DNA of 64,000 nt from contig NZ_CP069812.1 in the NCBI RefSeq assembly GCF_016894385.1, positions 2,356,001 to 2,420,000 of the forward strand, in the 5' to 3' direction. The notes beneath the pieces were generated by a model that was not told where the DNA came from, ran no database searches, and saw only the letters and a list, made by a program, of their open reading frames with translations. The position numbers were made by a program, and so were the translations under genes. Within the stretch, counting starts at the first letter, position 1. Each line of letters starts with the position of its first letter. The stretch comes from Cupriavidus oxalaticus (GTDB lineage: Bacteria > Pseudomonadota > Gammaproteobacteria > Burkholderiales > Burkholderiaceae). Positions 22,589-31,901 of the stretch are shown piece by piece.

Positions 22589-23461
22589 TCACTGTGGCGG
22601 CAGGTACCGCATCGGATCAACCGGTTTTCCGTTCTTGCGAACTTCGAAGTGAAGCTTCACCCGGTCGGTATCACTGTTGCCCATCTCCGCAATCTTCTGG
22701 CCCTTGCGGACCGCGGATTGCTCTGCCACAAGCACCTTTTCGTTGTGCCCGTACGCAGTAAGAAATGTCTCGTTGTGTTTGATGATGACAAGATTCCCGT
22801 AGCCGCGCAAGGGGCCAACGTGAATCACTCGGCCATCGTCGGCAGCCAGCACCGCATCGCCCTTCTTGCCCGCAATATCGATGCCTTTATTACCCTTGTC
22901 ATCGAATTTGCCGACCATCTGGCCGGTTGCCGGCCAGGCCAGCTTCATCGCGCCGTCGGCGACCGGCGCGGACGGCGCGACAGCCGCTGCGGCAGGCGCC
23001 GCGGCCGCTGCCGGGGCCGCTGCCGGGGCCGGCGTTGCCGCTGCCGGCGTGCCCACCGGGCGCGCCTGGTCGATCGGCTGGGCCTGCACCGTGGCCGGGG
23101 CGATCGGCGTCGTGGAAACCCCGGGCGCAGCGTTGACGTCGGCCCCCGGAGGCACGATGCGCAACAACTGGCCAACTTCGATCTGGTTCACGTTGGAGAG
23201 GTTGTTCCAGGTGGCGACATCACGGTACGACTGGCCGTTTTCCAGGGCGATTCGATAAAGCGTATCGCCTCGCTTGACCCGATAGTATCCCGGCGGAGCC
23301 GGCTCCATCGACGCGGCGGCAGCGCCCGAGGTGGAGGTGCGGTCAACGACAGGGGCCGGCATCGGCGAATTGGCGCAGGCGGCCAGCAGGGCCGTCAGCG
23401 CAGAAGCCGTAAGAAGTTGACCGGCGCGTGCGAAATATTGCGATTTCACGATGTTGTGCAT
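22589..23461 (-). CDS. nlpD: NlpD: LysM/M23 lipoprotein, amidase activator
   Basis: The 290-residue product has a lipoprotein signal with acylated Cys at about residue 29 (LLAAC), a LysM peptidoglycan-binding domain (about 59-103), an Ala/Pro linker and a C-terminal M23 (LytM) domain. The zinc-ligand positions are changed: the usual HxGxD reads NKGID and the usual HxH reads LHFEV. It is therefore likely to lack peptidase activity and to activate AmiC-type amidases at the septum, as NlpD does. It sits between pcm and rpoS in the conserved order. Confidence 0.94.
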   Translation of the reverse strand: MHNIVKSQYFARAGQLLTASALTALLAACANSPMPAPVVDRTSTSGAAAASMEPAPPGYYRVKRGDTLYRIALENGQSYRDVATWNNLSNVNQIEVGQLLRIVPPGADVNAAPGVSTTPIAPATVQAQPIDQARPVGTPAAATPAPAAAPAAAAAPAAAAVAPSAPVADGAMKLAWPATGQMVGKFDDKGNKGIDIAGKKGDAVLAADDGRVIHVGPLRGYGNLVIIKHNETFLTAYGHNEKVLVAEQSAVRKGQKIAEMGNSDTDRVKLHFEVRKNGKPVDPMRYLPPQ

Positions 23462-23469
23462 AGTTCGAC

Positions 23470-24390
23470 TCAGATGGTGCCCGATTTTAAGGGCACAAAG
23501 AAAACGGCTTCAAGCGCGGTTCGGTGAAAGCGATGGCGGTTGCGCCGCTCGATCAGCAGCAGTTGCTGCGTCACGGTCTGGCCGGGCACGCCTGCCGGCG
23601 GCACCACGGCCACCGGGGCGATCAGCCGCCCACCTACTTCCAGTTGCTCCAGCAGCGCCTGTGGCACCTCCATGCCGGCTGCGGCCAGGATGATGGCCGA
23701 GAACGGCGCCGCCTGCGGCAGGCCGAGCATGCCGTCGCCATAGTGCAGGCGCAGGTTGGGCACGCGCAGCGGGCGCAGGTTCGCCTTGGCCTGCTCGTGC
23801 AGCGGCCGGATGCGCTCGATCGAGAAGACTTCGCGCGCCACCTGGCTCAGCACCGCGGCCTGGTAGCCACAGCCGGTGCCGATCTCCAGCACGCGCGCGA
23901 GCGGCGTGTCGGCGGCCAGGCCGTCGCGCAGCAGCTCGATCATGCGCGCCACCACCGATGGCTTGGAAATGGTCTGCTGGTGGCCGATCGGCAGCGCGGC
24001 GTCTTCATACGCCTGTGATGCCAGTCCCGGCTCGACGAACAGGTGGCGCGGCACCGTGGCGATGGCCGACAGCACGCGCTCGTCGCGGATGCCGCCGGCA
24101 CGCAGCCGGGCCGCCAGCGCGGTGCGCGCCCGCGCGGACGCCATGCCGCCGCCGCCGGCCGTGGCCGCCGAGGCGCGCTGCTCCACTGCGCTCGCCGGTG
24201 CGGGCGCGGGCGCCGGTGCCGCCGTGCGCGGCAGCCTTGGCTTGGCCGGTTTCGGTGGCGGCGCGGACGTGCCCGTGCGCCGCGCGTCGACGGCGGGCAT
24301 GCCGGCGGTGCGTGCCGGTGCGGGCTTGCGTTCGACGACCGCATCCAGCGGCAGGGGGAACTTGTTGTTGCGTCGGGGCGTGGAACTCAT
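23470..24390 (-). CDS. pcm: Protein-L-isoaspartate O-methyltransferase
   Basis: Pcm repairs isoaspartyl damage in ageing proteins using SAM. The catalytic part (from about residue 83) has the [14 protein letters not shown]-binding motif and normal family length. It is preceded by ~82 residues rich in Ala, Pro and Arg (PAPAPAPAS core) that the E. coli enzyme lacks. An internal ATG at 24144 would give the standard-length enzyme, so the extension may be a misread start or a real disordered tail. It lies 28 bases after surE and 8 bases before nlpD. Confidence 0.93.
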   Translation of the reverse strand: MSSTPRRNNKFPLPLDAVVERKPAPARTAGMPAVDARRTGTSAPPPKPAKPRLPRTAAPAPAPAPASAVEQRASAATAGGGGMASARARTALAARLRAGGIRDERVLSAIATVPRHLFVEPGLASQAYEDAALPIGHQQTISKPSVVARMIELLRDGLAADTPLARVLEIGTGCGYQAAVLSQVAREVFSIERIRPLHEQAKANLRPLRVPNLRLHYGDGMLGLPQAAPFSAIILAAAGMEVPQALLEQLEVGGRLIAPVAVVPPAGVPGQTVTQQLLLIERRNRHRFHRTALEAVFFVPLKSGTI

Positions 24391-24418
24391 CGGGGGCGCG
24401 ACACTGCGAAGCGGCTGC

Positions 24419-25171
24419 CTATTTCAGCCACTGGTCGAGCGCATCGAGCTGCCCGCGATGGGTCAGGTCGAGCTGCAACGGCGTGAGCGAGACGTAACCG
24501 GCGGCGGTGGCATGGAAGTCCGTGCCTTCGCTGGCATCGCGCGCATCGCCGGCCGGGCCGATCCAGTAGTTGGTGTCGCCGCGCGGATTCACCTGCGTGA
24601 TCACCGGCTGCGAAGGATGGCGCTTGCCCAGGCGCGTGGCGCGATAGCCCTTGATATGTTCGAACGGCAGGCTGGGGATATTGACGTTGAGCAGGAAGGG
24701 CTCGGCAGGCGGCTGGCCGATGATGCGCTCGACCACCGTGCGCGCGATGCGCGCGGCTGCGTCGAGATGCTCCCAGCCCTTGTCGACCTGCGAGAAGGCG
24801 ACCGACGGGATGCCGAGCAGGTAGCCTTCGATGGCGGCGGCGACGGTGCCGGAATACAGCACGTCTTCGCCCATGTTCTGTCCCTGGTTGATGCCGGACA
24901 CCACCAGGTCCGGCTTTTCGTCCAGCAGCCCGGTCAGCGCGATGTGCACGCAGTCGGTCGGCGTGCCGTTGACGAAGCGGAATCCCTTCTGCACGCCTTC
25001 GCGCGCTTCGTAGATCGACAGCGGGCGCTGCAGCGTCAGGGAGTTGGAAGCGCCGCTGTGGTTCTGCTCGGGCGCAATGACCGTGATCCGGCCCAGCGGG
25101 GCGAGCGCAGCATGCAGAACGGCCAGTCCCGGCGCGAGATAACCGTCATCGTTGGCAAGGAGGATATGCAT
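24419..25171 (-). CDS. surE: 5'/3'-nucleotidase SurE
   Basis: SurE is a metal-dependent phosphatase acting on nucleoside monophosphates and short polyphosphates, and it supports stationary-phase survival. The 250-residue product begins [11 protein letters not shown] with the two metal-binding aspartates, and has [10 protein letters not shown] and the [10 protein letters not shown] motif. I chose the ATG at 25171 because the N-terminal beta strand must start there; upstream in-frame codons are low-complexity. It is the first gene of surE-pcm-nlpD-rpoS and is divergent from the oxidoreductase gene. Confidence 0.96.
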   Translation of the reverse strand: MHILLANDDGYLAPGLAVLHAALAPLGRITVIAPEQNHSGASNSLTLQRPLSIYEAREGVQKGFRFVNGTPTDCVHIALTGLLDEKPDLVVSGINQGQNMGEDVLYSGTVAAAIEGYLLGIPSVAFSQVDKGWEHLDAAARIARTVVERIIGQPPAEPFLLNVNIPSLPFEHIKGYRATRLGKRHPSQPVITQVNPRGDTNYWIGPAGDARDASEGTDFHATAAGYVSLTPLQLDLTHRGQLDALDQWLK

Positions 25172-25226
25172 GGCGCGATTGTACCTGAGCGCGCGCCACA
25201 CAAGCGCCCCGTGCGCCCCGTGCGCC

Positions 25227-25259
25227 GCGCCGGAATCGCGCCGGAATCGCGCCGGAATC
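25227..25259. repeat. Three tandem copies of an 11-bp unit
   Basis: The unit GCGCCGGAATC is repeated exactly three times in the divergent region between surE and the quinone oxidoreductase. It is preceded by a short GTGCGCCCC repeat. This could be a slippage-prone spacer or a cluster of regulator sites; nothing else supports either. Confidence 0.6.
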
Positions 25260-25423
25260 GCGTCGGGGCGCACGCCGCGCGCCGGTATGCAGGACGCAAA
25301 TAACCGCCCCCGCGGCTTCGGCATGGAACAGAACGACCGTGCTATTTGTACGCTACACTTGCCCTGCCCGCCCGCTTAAGCTTGACTGGCGCGGAATGCC
25401 ATACCTATCGAAACGGAGACAAG

Positions 25424-26398
25424 ATGAAAGCCGTACTGTGCAAAGCCTGGGGCCCCCCTGATTCGCTGACCGTGGAAACCCTGCCTGACCTGGTGCCGGG
25501 CGCGGGCGAAGTGGTCATCGACGTGAAGGCTGCCGCGGTCAACTTCCCGGATGTGCTCATCATCCAGAACAAATACCAGGCCAAGCCTGCCCTGCCGTTC
25601 AGCCCCGGCTCCGAACTCGCCGGCGTGGTCAATGCGGTGGGCGAAGGCGTCACCCACGTCAAGCCGGGCGACAAGGTCATCGCCTACCTGGGCAATGGCG
25701 CATTTGCCACGCAGGCCAAGGCGCCCGCCGCCTCGGTGGTGCCGATGCCGCCGGGCATCGACTTCGAGACCGCCGCGGCCTTCACGCTGACCTACGGCAC
25801 CTCGCACCATGCGGTGATCGACCGCGGCGAGCTGAAGGCGGGCCAGACCATGCTGGTGCTGGGCGCGGCCGGCGGCGTGGGCATCGCGGCGATCGAGATC
25901 GGCAAGGCCATCGGCGCGCGCGTGATCGCCGCCGCCTCGACCGACGAGAAGCTGGCGGTGTGCAAGGAGCACGGTGCCGATGCGCTGATCAACTACAGCA
26001 CCGAAGACCTGCGCGAGCGCGTCAAGGCGCTGACCGACGGCAAGGGCCCGGATGTCGTCTACGACCCGGTGGGCGGCATCTATGCCGAGCCGGCGTTCCG
26101 ATCGATCGGCTGGCGCGGCCGCTACCTGGTGGTGGGTTTTGCCAACGGCGAGATCCCGAGGCTGCCGCTGAACCTGGCGCTGCTGAAAGGGGCGTCGCTG
26201 GTGGGCGTGTTCTGGGGCGACTTCGTGCGCCGCGAGCCCAAGGCCAACCAGGCCAACATGGCGCAGATGCTGGGCTGGATGAAGGAAGGCAAGATCCGCC
26301 CGCATATCTCGGCGCGCTATCCGCTGGAACAGGCGCCGCAGGCGCTCAAGGACATGGAAGCGCGCAAGGTGACCGGCAAGATCGTGATCGTGCCCTGA
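25424..26398 (+). CDS. NADPH:quinone oxidoreductase, zinc-independent MDR family
   Basis: The 324-residue protein belongs to the medium-chain dehydrogenase/reductase superfamily. It has the N-terminal GroES-like domain with VNFPDVLIIQNKY and the nucleotide-binding Rossmann motif GAAGGVG near residue 150. The structural and catalytic zinc cysteines of alcohol dehydrogenases are missing, as expected for quinone oxidoreductases (Qor-like). The ATG at 25424 has GGAG upstream, deciding it over an open extension from 25346. It stands alone and its substrate is not known. Confidence 0.88.
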   Translation: MKAVLCKAWGPPDSLTVETLPDLVPGAGEVVIDVKAAAVNFPDVLIIQNKYQAKPALPFSPGSELAGVVNAVGEGVTHVKPGDKVIAYLGNGAFATQAKAPAASVVPMPPGIDFETAAAFTLTYGTSHHAVIDRGELKAGQTMLVLGAAGGVGIAAIEIGKAIGARVIAAASTDEKLAVCKEHGADALINYSTEDLRERVKALTDGKGPDVVYDPVGGIYAEPAFRSIGWRGRYLVVGFANGEIPRLPLNLALLKGASLVGVFWGDFVRREPKANQANMAQMLGWMKEGKIRPHISARYPLEQAPQALKDMEARKVTGKIVIVP

Positions 26399-26452
26399 AG
26401 CGCGCTGAACCGTGGTTTCGGCCCACGCGCACGCCCGTTGGCCGAAAGAATT

Positions 26453-26486
26453 AGGGCGCAGGAAGTGCGGCTGCGTCCTGCGCCCT
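26453..26486 (-). terminator. Hairpin between oxidoreductase and porin genes
   Basis: An 11-bp perfect stem (26453-26463 with 26476-26486) surrounds a 12-nt loop in the convergent intergenic region. On the minus strand it is followed by a moderately T-rich stretch, so it may terminate the porin message. The plus side has no T run. Confidence 0.45.
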
Positions 26487-26616
26487 GCGGGGCAAACCGC
26501 CCCAAGCTACCAGCCGTCCTTGTCGGCGTACACCCTACGCCAGGACGACTGGTAGTTCCCAAAAGAGCCAGACCCCGCTCCGGCCGCTTTCTGGCTACGG
26601 TAAGAAACCGCCCCCC

Positions 26617-27675
26617 TCAGAAACGATGCTGCAGGCCGGCCATCACGCCGGTCTGGTTGTTGGCATAGCCGACCAGGTCGCGCGACACGCTGACGTTCTG
26701 CCCATTGCGCGCCTCCGCATAGCCCACCGACAGGTAGGCCAGCGTGCGCTTGGACAGCGCGTACTGGCCGCGCAGCGAGAACAGGATCGGGTCGGCGTTG
26801 TTGCCGCCCTTGATGTTCTGCTTGTAGACCGCGCCGTACAGCGTGAACGCCGGCGTGAAGCCGTAGCTGGCGCCGCCCCAGTACATGTCGCTGCGGTCGT
26901 CCGCAGCGCCGGTGGTGAAGGTGCGCTTGTAGTTGCGGTAGCCGGCGAACAGCTTCAGGTCGCCGAAGGCGTAGCTGGCGCCAGCGTGGATGCCCTGGAT
27001 GTAGTCGGTGCTGTCGGCCGGCGTGGTGCTGGTGCCGGCACCGTTCTGGCGGTCCCACGTCGCCGCCGCGGCGAACTTGCCGGCGTTGTAGCCGACGCCG
27101 AGCGCGTACTTGGACGAGCTTTTGAAATCGCCCGCCACTTCGCCCAGCGCCACGGTCGCGCCCAGCTTCAGGCCGCCGAAGCTGCCGTCATAGCGGATCG
27201 CGTTGGACGCGCGCGAGAACAGCCCGTCCTTGCGGCCACCGGTGGCGGTCGACGACGTGGCCCACGAATAGGCCGGCGCATAGCCCATCGGGTCGAACGG
27301 CAGCATGAAGTCGTAAGTGGTGGTGAAGGTGCGGCCAAGCACCACCTGGCCATACCGGCTCGACAGCCCCACGGTGGCGCGGCGGTCGAACAGCGTGTTG
27401 TCGGTATCCAGCCGGCCGGTATCGATGGCGATGCCGCTTTCCAGGTTGAAGATGGCCTTGAGCCCGCCGCCCAGGTCTTCGCTGCCGCGGATGCCCCAGC
27501 GCGACGTGTTCTTGCCGCCGGAGGTCAGCTTCACCGCCGACCCGTCCGGGCCGGCATGGCTGACGTATTCGATGCCGGCGTCCACCAGCCCGTACAGGGT
27601 CACGTTCGACTGGGCGGATGCCGACCCGGCTGCAGCCAGTCCCATCGTCGCGATTGCCATGGCCGTACGCTTCAT
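26617..27675 (-). CDS. Gram-negative general porin
   Basis: The 352-residue product has a cleavable signal (about residues 1-21, ending ASAQ), an N-terminal SNVTLYGLVDAGIEY strand and a terminal phenylalanine (QHRF), the signature of trimeric beta-barrel porins of Burkholderiales. Alternating Tyr/Gly-rich strands fill the length. It would let small hydrophilic solutes through the outer membrane. It is divergent from a TctD/TctE-like two-component system about 235 bases away, which may control it; that link is inferred from position only. Confidence 0.92.
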   Translation of the reverse strand: MKRTAMAIATMGLAAAGSASAQSNVTLYGLVDAGIEYVSHAGPDGSAVKLTSGGKNTSRWGIRGSEDLGGGLKAIFNLESGIAIDTGRLDTDNTLFDRRATVGLSSRYGQVVLGRTFTTTYDFMLPFDPMGYAPAYSWATSSTATGGRKDGLFSRASNAIRYDGSFGGLKLGATVALGEVAGDFKSSSKYALGVGYNAGKFAAAATWDRQNGAGTSTTPADSTDYIQGIHAGASYAFGDLKLFAGYRNYKRTFTTGAADDRSDMYWGGASYGFTPAFTLYGAVYKQNIKGGNNADPILFSLRGQYALSKRTLAYLSVGYAEARNGQNVSVSRDLVGYANNQTGVMAGLQHRF

Positions 27676-27911
27676 GATGTCTCCTTGGTTTCTGTGGTTG
27701 TTGTGGTCTTGATGCGGAACGGGGCGGATGGTAGGGGACGCGCACTTTCAGTTCGCTTTCGGAATCGGGGCAATTCGCGCTCGCCGGCCACGGGAGGGGT
27801 TGGGAGTTTCCCTAGCTTCTAAGCCGCGGCAGATCGCTGTATCAGTCTGGCCTCGGCCATCCGGACGGATAGCCGTGCCGTTTTGCCGATCTTTTCGCCC
27901 TATCCCGTTCC

Positions 27912-28604
27912 ATGCGTATCCTGCTTGCCGAAGACAATGTGATGCTGGCTGACTCCCTGAGCCAGGCCCTGGGCCAGGCCGGCTTCACGATCGATTGCAT
28001 GCACGACGGCCGCAGCGCCGACAGCCTGCTGTGCACCCAGGACTACGCCCTGCTGATCCTGGACCTCGGCCTGCCGGGACTCGACGGGCTGGAGGTGCTG
28101 CGCCGCCTGCGCCAGCGCCGCAACCCGCTGCCGGTGCTGATCCTGACCGCGCATGGCTCGGTGGAAGACCGTGTGCGCGGCCTCGACCTCGGCGCCGACG
28201 ACTACCTGGCCAAGCCGTTCGACCTGTCCGAACTGGAGGCGCGCGCCCGCGCGCTGATCCGCCGCAGCCACGGGCATGACCACACGCAGCTTGCATTCGG
28301 CCCGCTCCACTACGACAGCATCAGCCGCGCCTTCATGCTGCACGGCGAGTTGCTGGCACTGACCGGCCGCGAGCGCGCGGTGCTGGAAGTGCTGCTGCTG
28401 CGCGACGGCCGGGCAGTCAACAAGGCAGCCCTGTCGGAGAAGATCTTCGGCATCGATGAATCGGTGAACCCGGACGCGATCGAGATCTATGTGCACCGGC
28501 TGCGCAAGAAGCTCGATGGCAGCGGCGTGGCCATCGTCACGCTGCGTGGACTCGGCTACCTGCTCGAGTCGCGGCTGGCGCCGGCCTGTGCCCAGCCGCA
28601 ATGA
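27912..28604 (+). CDS. OmpR-family response regulator, TctD-like
   Basis: The 230-residue regulator has a receiver domain with phospho-acceptor Asp in LLILDLGLPGLDG (about residue 51), the conserved TAHGS threonine and the KPFDL lysine. A winged-helix DNA-binding domain follows, with IYVHRLRKKL as recognition helix. It resembles TctD/QseB regulators of carboxylate uptake and membrane remodelling. The downstream kinase overlaps its 3' end. The porin gene lies divergently upstream and is a plausible target. Confidence 0.92.
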   Translation: MRILLAEDNVMLADSLSQALGQAGFTIDCMHDGRSADSLLCTQDYALLILDLGLPGLDGLEVLRRLRQRRNPLPVLILTAHGSVEDRVRGLDLGADDYLAKPFDLSELEARARALIRRSHGHDHTQLAFGPLHYDSISRAFMLHGELLALTGRERAVLEVLLLRDGRAVNKAALSEKIFGIDESVNPDAIEIYVHRLRKKLDGSGVAIVTLRGLGYLLESRLAPACAQPQ

Positions 28605-30057
28605 GGGGGGGGCGCGCCGGCCGCCCAGCCTGCGGCTGCAGCTGTCGCTGTGGTTGCTGGTGCCGCTGATGGGCCTGCTCGCCTTCGATGCCTGGCTCAC
28701 GTACCAGCGCGCCATGTCGGCCGCGCATACCGCCTTCGACCGCACGCTGGAAGCGTCGCTGCGCGCCATGCGCGAAGGCATCCGGCTGCGCGAGGGGCGG
28801 CTCGACGTGGACCTGCCCAACCTCGCCCTGGAACTGTTCGACGAGCAGGCCGGCCCGCACATCTACTACCGCATCCGCGACGAAGACGGCGCCACCGTAA
28901 CCGGCTACGACGACCTGCCGATGCCGGCCGAAGCGCCGCTGCAGCTCTACCGCACCGTGTTCTACGACACCGAGTTCCGCCAACAGCCGCTGCGCATGGC
29001 GGCGCAGCGGCTGCCGGTCCACGACGTCGGCTCCGCACGCACGCGGCTGGTGTGGGTGCTGGTCGGCGAAACCATCGAGCCGCGCCAGCTGCTGGCGCGC
29101 GATATCCTGGTCGGATCGCTGCTGCAGGAACTGGTGCTGGTGACGCTGGCGCTGGGCATCGTCTGGTTCGGCGTGCGGCGCGGGCTGCGGCCGCTGCACC
29201 GGCTCTCCGACACCGTCGCGCACCGCGGCACCCAGCTTGACCCGATCGAGCAGAAGGACCTGCCTGCGGAGATGAAGCCGCTGGTGCAGGCGCTGAACCA
29301 GTACATGGCGCGGCTATACCGCATGGTGCAGGCGCGCAAGCGCTTCTTTGCCGATGCCGCGCACCAGCTCAAGACACCGCTGGCGATCATCCAGGCGCAA
29401 TCCGAACTGGCATTGCGCGAACGCGATGGCGAACGCGTGCGCGAGCATGTGCGGCTGCTGCACGGCACCGTGCGGCATGCGTCCAAGGGCGTGCAGCAGC
29501 TGCTGTCGCTGTCGCGGCTGGAGCCGGATGCGGGCTACGCGCCGACGCTGCGGCCACTGCGGCTCGATACCCTGGCGCAGGGCGTGGCGCTGGAATGGGC
29601 GCCGGTGGCGCGGGGCAGCGAGATCGACCTGGGATTCGAGCACGACGGCCCGGTGCAGCTCGACGGGCAGGCAGAGCTGCTGCAGGAGATGACGGGCAAC
29701 CTGATCGACAATGCGATCCGCTATGCGGGCCGTGGTGCGGTGGTCACCGTACGTGTTGCGCTGTCGGGCGGCATGCCGGTGCTGCAGGTGGTGGACAACG
29801 GCCCAGGCATTGCGCCGGCCGAACGCGATGCGGTGTTCCGCCGCTTCTATCGCGGCGAGAGCGGACGGTCCGCGGAAGGCACCGGGCTGGGCCTGTCGAT
29901 CGTGCGCGAGATCGCGCGGCTGCACGGCGCCACCGTGGCGCTTGGCGATACGCCGAATGGCGGGCTGACGGTGTCGGTCTGTTTTGGGGCGACCGATTGT
30001 GTGCCCCCTCTCCCGCTTGCGGGAGAGGGTTGGGGTGAGAGCCTGGCGAATCCATGA
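28588..30057 (+). CDS. Sensor histidine kinase, TctE-like
   Basis: The kinase has an N-terminal membrane helix, a periplasmic sensor region (about residues 40-175), a second helix, a HAMP-like linker, the H-box AHQLKTPL near residue 260, the N-box NLIDNAIRYA and G-boxes DNGPGI and GTGLGLS. The only upstream start in frame is a GTG at 28588, overlapping the regulator by 17 bases. The expected ATGA start at 28601 is out of frame because it is followed by eight G residues; nine would restore it. The last ~20 residues are encoded by a REP-like palindrome and are not kinase sequence. Confidence 0.87.
   Translation: MPSRNEGGARRPPSLRLQLSLWLLVPLMGLLAFDAWLTYQRAMSAAHTAFDRTLEASLRAMREGIRLREGRLDVDLPNLALELFDEQAGPHIYYRIRDEDGATVTGYDDLPMPAEAPLQLYRTVFYDTEFRQQPLRMAAQRLPVHDVGSARTRLVWVLVGETIEPRQLLARDILVGSLLQELVLVTLALGIVWFGVRRGLRPLHRLSDTVAHRGTQLDPIEQKDLPAEMKPLVQALNQYMARLYRMVQARKRFFADAAHQLKTPLAIIQAQSELALRERDGERVREHVRLLHGTVRHASKGVQQLLSLSRLEPDAGYAPTLRPLRLDTLAQGVALEWAPVARGSEIDLGFEHDGPVQLDGQAELLQEMTGNLIDNAIRYAGRGAVVTVRVALSGGMPVLQVVDNGPGIAPAERDAVFRRFYRGESGRSAEGTGLGLSIVREIARLHGATVALGDTPNGGLTVSVCFGATDCVPPLPLAGEGWGESLANP
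28605..28612 (+). repeat. Homopolymeric G8 tract at the kinase start
   Basis: Eight consecutive G residues follow the ATGA that overlaps the regulator stop. Such runs slip during replication or transcription. With one extra G, or two fewer, the ATG at 28601 would be in frame with the kinase. Confidence 0.75.
30006..30029. repeat. REP-like palindrome, copy 1
   Basis: An 11-bp perfect stem (30006-30016 with 30019-30029) is followed by TTGGGGTGAG. It forms the C-terminal codons of the kinase, so it entered coding sequence. A second, inverted copy lies 70 bases on. The sequence type is a common proteobacterial dispersed palindrome. Confidence 0.7.
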
Positions 30058-30101
30058 AGTCAGGCCGCTGCCGGTATGCCAGCGCCTGCCCTCAACCCCT
30101 G

Positions 30102-30127
30102 CCCCTCTCCCGCGCGCGGGAGAGGGG
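30102..30127. repeat. REP-like palindrome, inverted copy 2
   Basis: A 13-bp perfect palindrome (CCCCTCTCCCGCG and its complement) is preceded by CTCAACCCCTG, the inverse of the flank of copy 1. It lies between the convergent kinase and permease genes and may act as a two-way terminator. Confidence 0.7.
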
Positions 30128-30151
30128 AGCAAACCAGCGCGGACTCGGAGG

Positions 30152-30943
30152 TCAGAGCTTCTCCGTCTCCCCGCTCCTGGGCTGCCACTTCATCAGCCGC
30201 TTCTCGCCGATGCCGACCATCCAGTCCAGCATCAGCGCAAACGCGGTCAGCACCACGATGCCGGCGAACACGGTGTTGATGTCGAAGGTGCCCTCGGCCT
30301 GCAGGATCAGGTAGCCCACGCCGCGCGCCGAGCCAAGGTACTCGCCCACCACCGCACCGACAAAGGCCAGCCCCACCGAGGTATGCAGCGACGAAAACAC
30401 CCAGCTGGTCGCGCTCGGCAGGTACACATGGCGCAGCAGCTGCTGCCGGTTGGCGCCCAGCATGCGCGCATTGGCCAGCACCACCGGGCTCACTTCCTTG
30501 ACGCCCTGGTAGACGTTGAAGAAGACGATGAAGAACACCAGCGTCACCGCCAGGGCCACCTTCGACCAGATCCCCAGGCCGAACCACACCGCGAAGATCG
30601 GCGCCAGGATCACGCGCGGCATCGAGTTCATCGCCTTGACGTAGGGATCCAGGATGGCCGAGGTCAGCGGGCTCAGCGCCAGCCACAGGCCCACGCCTAG
30701 GCCCGCGAGCGTGCCGATGCCGAAGGCCAGCACGGTCTCGAGCAAGGTCACGCCCAGGTGCAGGTAGATATCGCGAGCGACGAAGAACCAGTTCCAGATC
30801 CGCTGCGCGACCATCAGCGGTTCACCGAAGAAGAAGGCAACCTGCTGCGAGCGCGTGGCCGCGTGCCACACGCCGAGGATCACCACCAGCACGAGCAGCT
30901 GCCACACACGCAGCATGCCCTTGGAGTCGTTACGGAAAGCCAT
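30152..30943 (-). CDS. ABC transporter permease, SsuC/TauC type
   Basis: The 263-residue integral membrane protein has about six helices and the cytoplasmic coupling loop containing EVSPVVLANARMLGANRQQLLRHV, close to the permease EAA motif. It is the transmembrane part of an importer of the nitrate/sulfonate/taurine type. The ATPase gene ends about 30 bases upstream and the binding protein precedes it, giving the order binding protein, ATPase, permease. It converges on the sensor kinase across a REP doublet. Confidence 0.9.
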   Translation of the reverse strand: MAFRNDSKGMLRVWQLLVLVVILGVWHAATRSQQVAFFFGEPLMVAQRIWNWFFVARDIYLHLGVTLLETVLAFGIGTLAGLGVGLWLALSPLTSAILDPYVKAMNSMPRVILAPIFAVWFGLGIWSKVALAVTLVFFIVFFNVYQGVKEVSPVVLANARMLGANRQQLLRHVYLPSATSWVFSSLHTSVGLAFVGAVVGEYLGSARGVGYLILQAEGTFDINTVFAGIVVLTAFALMLDWMVGIGEKRLMKWQPRSGETEKL

Positions 30944-30972
30944 CGGATTGAGGTCTCGTTGTGATCGGCGGC

Positions 30973-31785
<813 letters not shown>

Positions 31786-31858
31786 GGTGCACCGTGTCGT
31801 TCGCCGTCCGTGCCGCTGGCGAGTGATGAGGGATTGGCTGCCGCTGCCGCAAAGCAAA

Positions 31859-31880
31859 GGCCCGCTGCGGGCAGCGGGCC
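31859..31880 (-). terminator. Intercistronic hairpin after the binding-protein gene
   Basis: A 9-bp perfect stem (31859-31867 with 31872-31880) has a CGGG loop and is followed on the minus strand by TTTGCTTTG. It sits between the binding protein and ATPase genes of one importer. Partial termination here would give more binding protein than membrane complex, a usual arrangement. Confidence 0.55.
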
Positions 31881-31901
31881 GGTATCGTGCGCAGCGCGCT
31901 C

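Noticed and set aside
25346..25423. N-terminal extension of the quinone oxidoreductase
   Set aside because: The ATG at 25424 has a ribosome-binding site and begins the first conserved strand. The upstream codons are not family sequence.
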